DNA of 64,000 bases, taken from Panonychus citri (taxonomy: Eukaryota; Arthropoda; Arachnida; Trombidiformes; Tetranychidae). A model generated the notes under the pieces. The model made no database searches, was not told the origin of the DNA, and saw nothing but the letters and a program-made list of their open reading frames with translations. Positions within the stretch are counted from its first letter, which is position 1. Each line of letters opens with the position of its first letter. Positions 1 to 13,002 of the stretch are shown piece after piece. Both the position numbers and the translations under genes were made by a program. The DNA lies in assembly GCF_014898815.1 (NCBI RefSeq), contig NW_026515497.1:372001-436000 (forward strand), written 5' to 3'.

Positions 1-3000
1 CCCATAAACTATTTACTAATTGAATCAACAATTAATAAAATTGATTGTTAGCTTAGCAACTAAAATTTATTTGTACTTTTAGGCTGAAAATTACAATATT
101 TCTTATGAATTATCATTGAATCAATCAATCGGTAAACAATCATCATGTTATCCTGATTGTTTATCATGTTGGTATTGATAAAAATAGCTATGAAATTATA
201 ATGAGACAATTAATGAAATTAAATTCATGAAACAAATACGATGAGGATGAGATAATCAAAAGTTCTGGTTGAACTTTTGGTGACGGAAAATTGTATTATT
301 ATATCTTATCCTCCCTGTCAATCATTATCTCTTTTCACCTTGTCGATGAAATCACCCTGAATATAACTCAGCCTCTCTCACTTTCCGGATGAATAAAAAA
401 TTGATCTAAAAAGTTCATTGATTCAGATTAATCAGATTTCAGAACTGAACTTCAGCTCCATGATAAGGTTTTCCTAATCTTGTGCTATCATAACAATATC
501 ACCCAAAAGTAAACACAAAAAGGTTATTCAAAATCTATGGTGATTTTTTCATCAGGGGTGGATCAGGAATCTTTTTTACCCGGTGGGTAACATGATAGAA
601 GGTAAAAAAAACAATGAGGTTATTATAATATGAAACTAATTACATGACGATAATGATTCAGAATCTGATATTTTTTGGGAATTTAAAATTTTTTTCATTT
701 TCTCCGGAAGATAAAATCATATTACTTTTTTACAATTTACAATTTAATCATAGCAATCAATTGATTATAAAAGGTTAATTGTTGCCTACCAGCTACCCCA
801 CTCTTTTTGTTAATTAAACTTTTGATTGTTTGATCACTATAATAGAGAGTTTAAATGTTTAACTGGTTTAACAAATTGTTTACCAGTTTAATTTGGTTAC
901 CCAGGTAAACTTATTTTTCATAATGTAAACGGAAAAATGTTGATGATTAGTTGATTATTTCAATTTGAGTTAATCTTTCCATGTACAATGATAATTTATC
1001 TTTAATTGTTGTTACATTTTAAATCATTGATAATATTTAATCACAATAATCATAATCATTTTGTCATTAAATTACTTTGTCTTTATTAGCAATTCCCTTG
1101 GTGGTTAGTCAATGAATCTCATGATTAGTAAATTAACTTAACCCAAGGTTAATTCAACTCCTACAATCGTTAGTAAGAGACAAAGAGAGAGAGAGAGAGA
1201 TCAGTTAACAATTAGTTAATTGTCTCTGAATGTACCTAATTAACATTTCAATTATCCACCTCCACAATTTACACTTGATTAACCTTGACAGTGATAGACA
1301 ACAAATGAAATCGTAAAGGTTTTCTAATTAAATTCATTCACCAATTTTAGTAAATCAGTTTGTCCACTTCTATGGAGACAATGGTTAAAAATTTCATCAC
1401 GATGACCATTGATTGTTACAATTATTATGATTATTAAATGATAACAATTTCCAATCAAAACCCACCACATATTATCAAACCTTTCACGATTAAATAATCA
1501 ATCAATAAATTAAACTCGTGAAAAAGTATTCAATTAATGGTTAGTTAATAATCTTGAAAGTTCATTTCACTCAAGGAATAACTTTTTTTTTCCATGAGTT
1601 TCAATTCAACTCCGATTCCAAAGTGATAACTGATTATTTATCTCTAGTATAACTTTCACATGTTCAATTAAACTGTCATCTTTTCAGTGGTCATCTCTTA
1701 GTAGTAGTGGTCAGTACAAAAATTTCGTATACACATAAAGTTAAACTTTTCCTTATGGATTTAGTTTATATTCATGGTCATGTCATTTTTCATTAACTTA
1801 AATATATTTAATATGTAATAACTCAAATTGACCAATGTCCAAACCATTGGCTGACCACAAGTAATCAAAAAGTCCTTGATTCTTAACATGGTCAAGCTTT
1901 CATCATGTCCAAACTAAACTGAATTAAAGTGAGTTGACAAAACAAATTGTCATCCATTAAATATTAGTAAGTGTAGTTACCTTTCAATTAACTGTTAATC
2001 AAAATGGTAACAATTTACAAATGATAGTAAAAACTTTTTCTTGTACATTTAAAGGTTATCATAATTGATTAAATCACTTTCACTTTTACATAAACAATTG
2101 ATTGTGTTAATTGATAATCTACAAATTAAGTAATCAATCAATTGTTACCTTTAATCATCATCAACTGTTGATTACCAATCAAAGTCAATTGTTCATCAAA
2201 AAAAAAAGTACATCCAATTTGAACCAATTTAAATCTAAAATAAGCACAAATTCAATTCAAATTGGTCGTTACAATTAACTAATTTTGTTTTAATCAAAAC
2301 TGAATAAAGAGAAACAAAAAGTAAGAAGTGAAAAAAAAGTTTCCATTCATTTGAAATTAAACTTTTACTACAAATCTCAAGTGATACAAAAACATTTCAC
2401 GTTAATTCAGTTACATTGAGAGATGAATTACCATGAACTTTATAGTAAATTGCAAGTTAATTGTAACAATCAATTAACAAGAAAAAGAAATGAACAAAAC
2501 TTATCATGAATAAAATGAAGAAGAAAAAAAGTTTTAAAAGAAACTTTTTTTCTTTTTCCTTCTCAAAGTAATACAATAGATATTCAATTCCATTAGCATG
2601 GATAAAACTGATTCCATATCAACACGATTCTTATTATATCTTAATCTGTGTTGAAAAATATTCTTATATTAATATTATCTTTCCAATTGTTGCAACTTCC
2701 TCTCTCCAATTCCGAGTGTTTAAAATCCTTACCCTGAGGCAATTCCCTCATATCTTACATTTACAACGTTAAGAAACTTACAAAGAAAAGATTATCTTTT
2801 AGAGAAAGTTATTATTAATATGTAAGTAGATAAAGTTTCCAGAATCGTTAACCTTTAACCTCCTATGGATTGAGTGATAATGCTCAAATTGTAACTTTAC
2901 TAATGACAATACGTAACGATGATAATTAATGAAAGTAATTAAAGTAACTATCAATCTAATCACCATGAATATAACCTTGGATTAAGGGATTAGAGCAAAA

Positions 3001-3712
3001 GGATTAGCAGAAAGTGTTTCTCATCATATGAATAATTTATCTTGAAATTTATTCATACAAATAGATATTAGATTAGAAAACACCAGAGGTTAAAGTTGAA
3101 TTATAATTGAATGGAGAGGAAAGAGTTTCCAATAATATCTGTTTGGGTGAATTATTGGAAGTTGTTTAATATATATTCATCGATGAACTTGTAATAAATT
3201 GATTTTGGTTGATTAACATTTGAATGGGTATTCAGAGGGTATTTGAATTTATGTATGTTGATGATGATCATGATTTTAATGACAATACAATAATATAAGT
3301 GGACAAACTATTATATTCAATTGCTTTGTGGTTACTCATTGTATCATTATCACCATGATAAACTTAGGAATCATGATTTTTATTATATATATCATGATAA
3401 TCATCCTTGTCAATTGATGGGAATGACGTTAACATATCAGTGATATTTATGTGTCACCATAAAAAGGAAGGCATAAGTTTATACTTGTATTATTATTAGA
3501 CTGGTATTAAGAGTATTTTTTTTCACCACCCACATTCATGATAATTTCATGAGAATACATTTATTATCGTTAGTGAGTTTTTATTGTTTACTTGCAATGT
3601 TGCAAATGATTCAAGCAAGATGACAGAGAGAAAGAATCACAAGCAATAACATGAACATTTTCTCAATCATTATCATATGATAATTCAGCTATCAATAGGA
3701 GAAGTCTTTTAC

Positions 3713-3714
<2 letters not shown>

Positions 3715-3748
<34 letters not shown>
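3715..3748. repeat. (GA)n microsatellite
   Basis: About 17 uninterrupted GA units, a pure polypurine tract. Similar runs recur through the window. Confidence 0.95.
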
Positions 3749-3751
<3 letters not shown>

Positions 3752-5503
3752 GAAGATGATCATGATAACCCTGAAATGTTATCCTTTTAACGGGCAGAAT
3801 TGAAAACAACATTGATTATCAATCCTCTCCAGTCAAGAATCATCACCACAATGAGATTCAAATACTAATACAATCATAACTTTATCCCTCTTCACCTTAA
3901 TCTCCTACTAGAGTTATGAACTTCCAAAAATACTACAAAGTTTATTTCCTAACAAAAATCAGCACTGAACTTGAATGAACAATAGACATTACAAAGTTCT
4001 GGTTGATTTCTTGTTCTTTTCCAGGTATTATCACTATTCTCTCTCTCTCTATTCCTCTTTATGGTGTTTTCACACTTCCGTTTACACCTCAGCATTTAGT
4101 TGATTCCAGAGAATCAAATTAACGATGAATCATGATAACTAATATATTTACGGGAACAATTTTCATGATGACATTTTGTCTCTCTCAGTGGGTTATCATA
4201 TTTATCCAGGTAGTTTGCATGATAAAAATAGGTTGAGCTTTGGATTCCCTCTTGTTTTCAGGGTGATGACAATATTATGCATTCAAATGTAATAAAAGTT
4301 TCATGTAAATCAACTGATGAAACATGAAATGATAATAATGGTATTTGTTGTTTTAACACATAAAAAAAGTTCTACTCAATTACCATCAAAAGTTCATTAG
4401 TGGAACTTTTTTCTGTTAGATTATGAGTTAGAAATTGTTAATTCTTTCATAATATTCATTTTTCCAAATGAACTTTAAGTCGCTTTATTTCAATAATAAC
4501 TCCAAATTCAATCAACTTCATCAATTGATAATAATAAGTGAAGTTCATTTGACAAATTTCTTCTTTCTTCTAAGTTTGTGATGGAAAGGAAAAGGAAATG
4601 AGATTAGAAATACAAAAATTCGATTCTCAGAGTTTTGTAAGTTTCACTTTTTTCTTTGTCTCAGAAAATTCATTGGAAAAATAATTTACTTTCTCTCTTA
4701 TTTTTCTCATGGTCTTTATTTTTTATCTTAAAATTCCGTCTACTCAGTATTCTCATGAGGTATTGTTTTGCAGGTCGCCTTGTAATTCTTGAAGTGTCTC
4801 CATGAAAGTTCAATTTGTAATACATTATATCATCATCATCATCATCATGGAAATGAATGTTCTCAGATGAAAATAAAGTTAGAGAGAGAAAAAAAAGTTC
4901 TCATGTATTTTAACTGAACAGAAAACAGAATAATGTTCATTGTATTTTTCCCTTTTCTACATGAAAACCTGACTTTATATCTATTATCATGTAGTTAGGT
5001 GGTCATGATGATTCAAAGTATTCCATGAATTCAGTCACAATTCAGCAAAGAACGAACATAAATCTCATGATATTTTCCATTACCTTTATTCCATAGGACT
5101 ACCCACCTCAATCTTACACCATTTAAAATGGAAAATTTTATTTAGAAAAAAGAAACAATAACGATAATGATAATTAGATTAACAAATTGGATAAACAAAA
5201 TTTTCTAATCTCCATCAACTATTTGTATACGATGTTATCACTTTAAATGATTAACCCAAATTAGATTAAAATTAATGAACATGATACTTATTTTTTTTTT
5301 CTCGAGAAGAAAGAAAAAAACTTCTATTAAATCATAAATTGACTTCGTGGGTTGTAAATAGGTATACATACTTATGATTAAGTTAATCATGTTAATGAAA
5401 AGTTGAACATTAAAACTTGAAACTTTCAATAAAATTAAATCTTGATAATGATAACATGAAATAACCATTAACTCAAATGGTGAAGATAAAATCTCTGTAC
5501 GGT

Positions 5504-5520
5504 AATGCCATCTATCGGCT
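5504..5520 (-). promoter_or_regulatory. CTCF-like AGATGGCA site in intron
   Basis: The minus strand reads CCGATAGATGGCAT, close to the animal CTCF core CCASYAGRKGGCRS with one main mismatch. It lies about 55 bp before the LDLa exon acceptor. Binding is inferred only from resemblance. Confidence 0.3.
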
Positions 5521-5574
5521 AGCATTGTAAACATGGAATTTATTTTTTCTCTCTTTCTCTCTTTGTCCACTCAG

Positions 5575-6604
5575 AATGCCCTGTAAGTGAAGATGGTGTT
5601 GACCGATTTGCCTGTCCAACTCCCAATAAGGAGGGAAGATATCGATGCATTGAAGATCATGAACTTTGTAATGGTTTCATTGCTTGTCCTAATGGTGAAG
5701 ATGAGGACAGAAAACTGTGTATGTTTTATAAAACGGTAAGTCTATCAATATGATTAACAATTAATTAAATTGTTCTAAATGTTTTATTATCTGAATGGTT
5801 ATTGAATTGTAATACATTTTGAGATAGAAAAGGGAAAATTACTAATGAATATTAACTTTGCCTGGAAAGTTTGACTTTGATTTACTATTTTCACCCAAAT
5901 ATTTAATGTGTAACATGTCAACAGGTAGTAATCATTTACTTACCTGTTACTTGGTGATACATTTGTAACGTTAGTTTTGTTTTCTTGCTGTTATATAAAT
6001 GAATGCAGTTTATGATAATGTTAATCCAGTGAGAGTTACCTGAGAAATGGTAACTTACCTTTTTTTTCATGGTATTAAATGAATGCACCTGATGAGATGT
6101 TCACATTAATGATAGTGTTTCAAGGTTACAGTTTGAGAAGCAAAAAAAGAGGAAAATATAATTGTACTTGTATCAGTTTTCCTATGAATAAATTCATGTA
6201 GTTTTTTTTCCTAATTCAGAGAGAAGAGAGAGAGAGAGAGAGATACTTTTCTCTAACATCACCACCTCTACCCTGAATTTTTTTTCTTCTTTGCATATTT
6301 ATTCAAGTGAATATGCGTAACTCAGAATTGAGCAAGAAAAATAGCAAAGAGAAGAGAAAATTTCCCAATTCTAGAACGAAAAAGAATCAAAATTAGAACC
6401 TTTTATGATACAACTTCATTTGCTTCTTATTTTTTATCACCTTCATCTTCACCACATCTTCAGCATCAGTAGCATCTCTTGGGGGATTTTATCATCTTTT
6501 TCTTACCTTTTATGTTTTGTGTCTTTAATATTGAAGAATCATGTAAATAACAATCGTGATCATCATTGCGGGTGTAAGCAGAATAATGAAGATGGAAGAT
6601 GATG

Positions 6605-6638
<34 letters not shown>

Positions 6639-9122
6639 CAATGGTAAATAAGGAAGACAAGTTTAACTGAGTATGATGAATGTAAATTTTATCAGAACTT
6701 TTTTTTCCTCATGTTGCTCTTATCTCAGAACTTGATTTTCTTTATATTTCCTATGATTCTTGATTATCATTTTGATGGAAATTGTGAAATCAGGTTATCA
6801 TTATTATCTCTGTGTTGATCATAGGATGATGACATCCAACCAAAGGTTGACATGTTGACCAAATGATAAAGGATGATGATGATTCAGAGAAAAGTTATTC
6901 ATCATAATTAGTTACTTTTCTTAATCAGAGATAACTCTGAAAACATTTCATGGAGAAAGATATTCGAAATTAAATTATTGGCTCTCTCTCTCAATCATCC
7001 TCATCATGATCATCAGAATTTTCATTATTATCGAGCTAGATTTATGGTCAGTTGTTCATAAAAACAGCATTTTACTTTTATTCTGAATATTTATCACCCT
7101 TATCATCTTCATGATAATCATTGTTTATCATGGTCATTAACAGTTCTTAATCATTATCAGTTAATTGTCCACATCTTATCAGCGTAATAACAGTAGAGTG
7201 AAATCTTCAGCTGATCAAACAATCAAGAAGAAGGGAAAAAAAGAGTTCGAATCCAGAACGATAATTGTGACCTGATTACTTTTCTCATGTCAATTCAATT
7301 GTAATACCAGAATACAATTAATATCAATTGGAATCTAATTATTATCTCCATGAACTTTAATCATCATGAAATTCAGAAAAATCTCTTTGGTAATTCTGTT
7401 GATCTTTGGTATTAATAATGTACAATCAAATTGAATGAATATCAACATTTTAAATCAACTAAACAATCAACTGATAGACTTTTATTTCAACCCAATGATG
7501 ATTAGTTATCAACACATAGTCCAAACAATTAAGGTTAAAATTAGCCAATGAAAGTTGTTAATCAAAAGAGGGACAATTCATTTTAATTGCTTGTGATCAG
7601 TCTTACTCTAACAATTAACATCTAAATGTATAAATAGATTGGAAACAATCAATAAAATTAACTTACAATAAACTTTGAAACATATTATCAACATGGATTA
7701 TAATCAAAGAGTCAACAATTTAATCAATAAAAACTAATTTGATTAACAAGAAGGGGAAACAAAGTTGGTTAAGGTTAAATTGTCGTCGAGTTGATTATTA
7801 TAATGTTTATATGATTAAATTTTCCAGATATTAATAGATGATCAATATTAATTACGATGATAAGATGAATTGATTGGAAATGATTAATCATCATTAACAA
7901 TCAATTGTAGTAATCAAAATGGTTTAACCCTTTGATATTAAAACTTTTTGTAATCATTATCATTGTTGAAAAGTTTATATAAATTGAATAAGATGAGATT
8001 GATAATCAATTTGTTTCATTTAAATTAATGACAATTGATTGATTAAAGTTAATTATCAATTAATGCCAATATGAATTAACATGTAAACAATTAATATCAA
8101 TTGATGTAAAAGTTTCATGATTTTCCGATTTGTTTTGCTTTGAGCTTAACAATTTAAATTGTGATTTATAAGTTTGAACTTTTCAGAACTTTGGATTTTG
8201 TTTTCATTCATTTTACCTGAAATATCATGAACTATGAACTACATGAAACTTATTCATCGACTTATCTTGTCAAGTCTCATGAAAATTGAATATATTATAT
8301 ATCATGTAAACATATGAATCAAGGTTAGTTTTTCTTTCGAGTAACTAATGATGAGAATAAATCATTTGAAATTAATCTGGATAACATGATATTCATGTTG
8401 AAGAAAATTCAGTTGAATGAAGAGAGAAAAAATTTTCAACTAAGAATCATTAGTATTTACAAGAGAAAAAAGGTTAGAACTTTTTTTTTCTCAACTTCGA
8501 TTTTCTTTTCTTACAAATTCGATGTCAATATGTGATAACTATTATTCTTCAACTACAAATCAACAATTGATTCTGATATTAGGTGTTACTATTAATATTA
8601 TAATTCTAAGTTGATGGTGATTCTTTTGGTTATCATGATAGAACTGATTTGATTGTTATCATATGTTTTTCTAAAAATATTTTTCTCTGATTTGGAAATC
8701 GAGCATTGGAAAAACTGGTACATTCGAATAAGCAATTCTCTCACTTCGAACAAAGTTCCGCATTCCAATTCGCAGTTTCGATCATTATTATTATCTTTTT
8801 TTTTGACATTAGAACTTTTTTTTTCTCATTCGAAACTCGTTTACTATCAATAATAAGAATCTCGTAATCGAAACTTTCTATCTTGATTAGATGAGAATCG
8901 AATTGAATTTTCGTCTCAAAATTTGACAAGAAAATTCAAAGTTTCGAATTATAATGATAACAATGCATTAGAACTTTTTTTTTCTCTCGAATTTCAATTT
9001 CGAATCACAACTAATTCGATCAACTTTTGTTCTCTCTTTTGTTAATTGTTAATCTACAGACAAAAGCTCATCTTGATGTATTAGCTGATGCGATGCTACG
9101 AATGGTTCGTGGACGATTTTAA
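5575..9122 (+). CDS. Secreted LDLa-domain protein, prohormone-4-like (last two coding exons)
   Basis: Two exons are visible: 5575-5735 (enters in phase 2, leaves in phase 0) and 9060-9122 (ends in TAA at 9120-9122), with a 3.3-kb GT-AG intron between them. The first encodes one LDL-receptor class A module: six cysteines and the calcium-binding pattern CNGFIACPNGEDEDR. The second encodes a short tail, TKAHLDVLADAMLRMVRGRF. From memory, an LDLa module followed by MFYKTT and an HLD-LADALLR-RGR tail is the C-terminal part of the arthropod prohormone-4 (IDL-peptide) precursor, a secreted neuropeptide-type protein. The signal peptide and peptide-bearing exons would lie upstream and were not found, so this gene is partial as seen here. 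Other secreted LDLa proteins such as Jelly belly/HEN-1 are the alternative. The module is certain; the orthology is probable. Confidence 0.72.
5736..9059 (+). other. Long intron of the LDLa-protein gene
   Basis: The intron begins GTAAGT after ACG and ends CTACAG before ACA. It holds (GA)n at 6607-6636, and around 8480-8990 three copies of AGAACTTTTTTTTTCTC close to TTCGAA words. Small open frames within it are poor in complexity and look fortuitous. Confidence 0.7.
6607..6636. repeat. (GA)n microsatellite
   Basis: About 15 GA units inside the long intron. Confidence 0.9.
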
Positions 9123-11174
9123 TTGTTGGCTTAATTGTTACCAAAATGGAATCAATTAACTTTACCAATGGATTCCCAATGGATAAAATCAATAATAATG
9201 ATGAACAATTTAAATGATTACTAATTACCAAATGGGTTCAATTAATTATATAAAAAAAAAGAATCAATAATCATAATAATTGAAAAGAAAATCTAAATTC
9301 TAACAATTAAAACTAATTACTACTCTACTCTAATCAAATTTACAACCAAGAACGATTCCTAAAAAAAAGTGTGATAATCAACTCTAAACAATTAAATCAA
9401 TCATCAATGTGTGTATGATAACAATTAACAGATCAAGTTAATTGTTAAGATAATGTATTTAAGGTTATATATATTAAAAGAAAACAACACCAATTAACAA
9501 TAACAATTAAAACTAATCTCAATCAATGATTCGTGTTAATTATAAATAAGTAAATGTCCCAATCACAATTGGAGATTAACAATTTATTAATTACTGGGAA
9601 GAAAGTTTTTAATCACAATTAGCTTTTGTTTTCATGGGATTAATTAAGAAGCAAGAAAAGGCAATTGAAATGATGATGATGACCAACAACAATTAACCTT
9701 GATATTAACTCTAGATCATTAATACAATTAACTAACTACAATTAACGATATCATTTGTTTTAATTTACTTGCAAGGAAAGTTTTTATAATTAACTTTTTC
9801 TAATGAATGTGAATAGGTTTTAATTGTGTACATAAGGATTTTCCTAGTTAGTTAATTATTAGTTGTTCAATTATTTTCATGAGGTTCATTGTGATGATAC
9901 AAAATAATTAGAACAATTAACAATTAATATTAAAACTTTTTCGAAACTTCTAATATATCAAACTCGAATTCCAATTCGATTGTCTCTTTAAAAGTTCTAA
10001 ATTGTTGTTAACCTTACAATCAATTTACTAAATTGTGACAATCAAATGATTAACAGAATCAACAATTGTAATATTATATTAATTGTTACAATCGATTAGG
10101 AATCAAAGATTTGGCTACTCACCGATTTAATTACTAACCAGAAGATTGGAAACTGATTTAATTGATTTACTTAAATTCCAATTGATTTGTAAAAATGTAG
10201 TTTAATCAACAATTTACCAGAACAATTAAAATTAACGGTAAATTGTTGATTCTTTCAATTGGAAAACCAGGAAAAAAAAGTTTAACTGTTTCTTGTCATC
10301 AGTTGATTGTTAGAATTGATTGTCAGTATATTGAATGATTAGTAAATTGTTACTTAATTTCTCGATTAATTGATCAACTCAAATGACAATTAAAAGAAAA
10401 AAAAAATTTAATTTCTCTCTTTCTCTCTCCAATTCTACTCTCTTTCTATTATTATCTTTCTTTTTTTCTCTTTCTTTTCTCTCTCTCTCTCTCAATCAGC
10501 TGATTTCTATTTTCTTTTTCTGGTTAAACATAATTTTTATTTCTCTTTCAATTTTTCGCCATTTTCTCAATTAATATTAATTATTCTTTCTTAAGCCAAT
10601 TGTTCAACTCAATTCTCAACCGATATTCATCGTATTCCATTCAGATTAAAGTGTTACATCATCCACAGAATTCATCTCTCTCCCTCTTCCTCTTCCTCTC
10701 TCTCTTTCTCTCTCTCTCAATTTCTCATCATCATCATGCTCTTTTTCTGAGAGACTCATCATCTTCCATTACCTTTACCATGTACTTTTATTATTATTGA
10801 AAGCATGGGTTCTCCTTCTGGGTTTACACATGTAACTCTGTGAATTTCTGGTCATCCCTGTTAGACAATCAATTAATTGTTCTAAATTTAAATTGAACCA
10901 TCAACCAATCAATTGTCTCTCTCCCTCTTGGTCAACACCCAATTTCCAATATTATGACTCATTGTGTCAAATTTTAACTCTTCCAATTGCGACATTTTCT
11001 CTTGCTCTTCCTCTTTCATCATCTCTTTAATCTCAGTAATCAGTTAATCTGTTAATCTGTGTGACCTTCATACTATTTAGTTGATCACTTGTCCATCGAG
11101 TCAATTATTATTTCTATTGTTTTCTTTTTGGCGACAAATTCACTTGACCCTTTGGGAATTGTCTCTCTCTCTCA
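9123..11174. other. 3' UTR and intergenic spacer
   Basis: This lies between the LDLa gene stop and the PYROXD1 start. It has no supported exon. It contains dense AACAATTAA-type words and CT-rich stretches near 10415-10495 and 10675-10720 that make Leu/Ser-rich fortuitous frames. The 5' end of PYROXD1 must lie in its right part. Confidence 0.6.
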
Positions 11175-13002
11175 ATGGTTGATCCAGTTATCGTTGTAGG
11201 CGGTGGGATTGCTGGTGTTTCCTGTGCCTCGACTTTGGCTCAATTAGATCCTTCCTTGGTGATTAAATTGATCTCAAGTACTCCAGTATTAAAGGTCGCC
11301 ACCGATGTTAAAGAGAAAGGTCAACACTTGGAATCATTTAATGTAACGGAACAATCAGTTGACCAATTAACCTCACAATATGGTAACATTGAGATAATTA
11401 TTGGTACAATTAGTGGTCTTGATGCTGCGGAGAAAACTTTATATTTGGAAAGCGATTCAACTAATCAACAACAAATTGGTCAACAAATTAAATACTCTAA
11501 ACTGTGTATCTGTACCGGTGCTCGGCCTAAATTAATTGACAATAGTTGCCCTGATTATATTATCGGATTAAGAGATACATCAACAATTAAAGATTTCGAG
11601 AAACGTTTATCTGGCTCATCGCGAGTTGTTGGTAAGTCTTGTAATTGTATTGATCTGATTTCGGGTCTCATTTCGTAAAAGAAATTAACTCAACTGTTTT
11701 GTCTTAATTTTTTTTTCTCTCTCTTCCAATCAATCAGTTATCGGTAATGGTGGAATCGCCACTGAATTGGTTTATTCGGTTGAATTCTGTCAAATCATTT
11801 GGGCGATTAAAGATTCCTCTTTTGGGACAACATTTTTCGATCCTGGAGCATCCAAATTTTTCACCCAATATTTACGCCGAGAGAAAAGGCCTAAAGAAAC
11901 AATAATCAAACGAATTAAATATTCTCACTCCGATTCCAATGGTAATCCTGATGGTGGTGATAATAGTAACGATGATACTCATGGTAGTACTTCAAGAGAG
12001 TATGAACAAAAGCTATACGGAAGTGCCCTAGGCCCTGATTGGGGTGACAATGTTGAAATGAAAGGAACCCACCAACAAATGAGATCTGTTCAAATTGAAT
12101 ATAATTGTGAATTGTCCAGAATTTATTACAATCATCAACTTCCACCAAGTAAATATCCGATGATTGTAATGGAGGAAACGACAATTACTCAATCCAAAGG
12201 TACCGCGATTGCCGGCAAATTAATCATAACCAACTTTTACCTTTAATCTCATTGATTGTTGATGATAATTTATACTAATTTTGTTTCGTTGTTTGTTAAG
12301 ATTTGCGATGGCCCGTTTATGTTGAGCTAAATAACGGTAAAATTTATGGCTGTGATATGATAATCAGCGCGACTGGTGTAATTCCCAACGTTGAACCTTT
12401 TCTCAATGGTAATAATTTAAAAATTGGACAAGATTTCGGTCTATCTGTAAGTTGAATTTGCTTTATTACAAAGGAATAACTAATTTACGATTGATTAATT
12501 GTCTCTGTTGTTGTAAAAACAGGTTAATGATCAAATGTTGACTACTGAAATTGATGTTTACGCGGCGGGTGATGTTTGCTCAGCTGATTGGCATTGGTCT
12601 CACCATTGGTTTCAAATGAGATTATGGACTCAAGCCCGACAAATGGGAATCTATTCCGCTCATTGTATCACCTCTCACATCTCACAATCAGATCCATCGC
12701 TTTACTTTCCCTTTGAACTGTTCACCCATATGACCTCATTTTTTGGATTTAAAGTTGTACTTTTAGGACTTTTCAATGGTCACAAATTGGATAATCAGTA
12801 TCAAATTTTATTGAGAATCAAGGAAGACGATGAATATATTAAGGTTATCATGAAGGATGGACACATGCAGGGAGCCCTTCTCATTGGAGAAACTGACCTG
12901 GAAGAGACTTTTGAAAATCTGATCATCAATCAATTAGATTTAACTGATTTACAAGATAATCTTCTCAATTCAACCGTTGACATTGAAGATTATTTTGACT
13001 GA
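11175..13002 (+). CDS. PYROXD1: Pyridine nucleotide-disulphide oxidoreductase domain protein 1
   Basis: Four exons: 11175-11631, 11738-12199, 12301-12446 and 12523-13002. They join in consistent phase (1, 1, 0) to about 514 aa, against 500 in human. PYROXD1 is a nuclear-cytoplasmic class I FAD/NAD(P)H oxidoreductase, linked in vertebrates to protection of the tRNA ligase complex and to myopathy. Visible marks: the N-terminal FAD-binding VVGGGIAGVSCA, the NAD-binding VIGNGGIATELVY across the first junction, GSALGPDW, SATGVIPNVEPF, YAAGDVCSADW, MRLWTQARQMG, and a C-terminal GALLIGETDLEETFENLI ending IEDYFD, as in human. Introns are 76-106 bp. The second intron uses a less usual GTACCG donor at 12200, chosen because it keeps the frame and the alignment. 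The family call is very secure. Confidence 0.95.

Larger units (their letters stand above)
1..5574. other. Non-coding AT-rich stretch upstream of the LDLa exon
   Basis: I see no convincing coding exon here. It is probably intron or 5' flank of the LDLa-protein gene whose exon starts at 5575, because that exon begins in mid-codon and needs upstream exons. I looked for a dibasic-flanked IDLSRFYGH-like peptide exon, expected if the gene is prohormone-4, and did not find one. The stretch holds AT-rich words (TTAATTGTT, CAATTGATT), a (GA)n run at 3715-3748, and a short CAT run near 4830-4850. Confidence 0.6.

Noticed and set aside
7240..7262. GAGTTCGAATCCAG resembling a tRNA T-arm
   Set aside because: No matching D-arm, anticodon arm or acceptor stem could be paired around it.
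8653..8929. Overlapping 62- and 66-codon frames on opposite strands in the LDLa-gene intron
   Set aside because: They have poor complexity, no domain, and no splice sites that would join them to the flanking exons in phase.
12200..12246. Reading straight through the end of PYROXD1 exon 2 to a stop at 12246
   Set aside because: It would truncate the protein before the conserved SATGVIPNVEPF block; the GTACCG donor restores the frame to exon 3.
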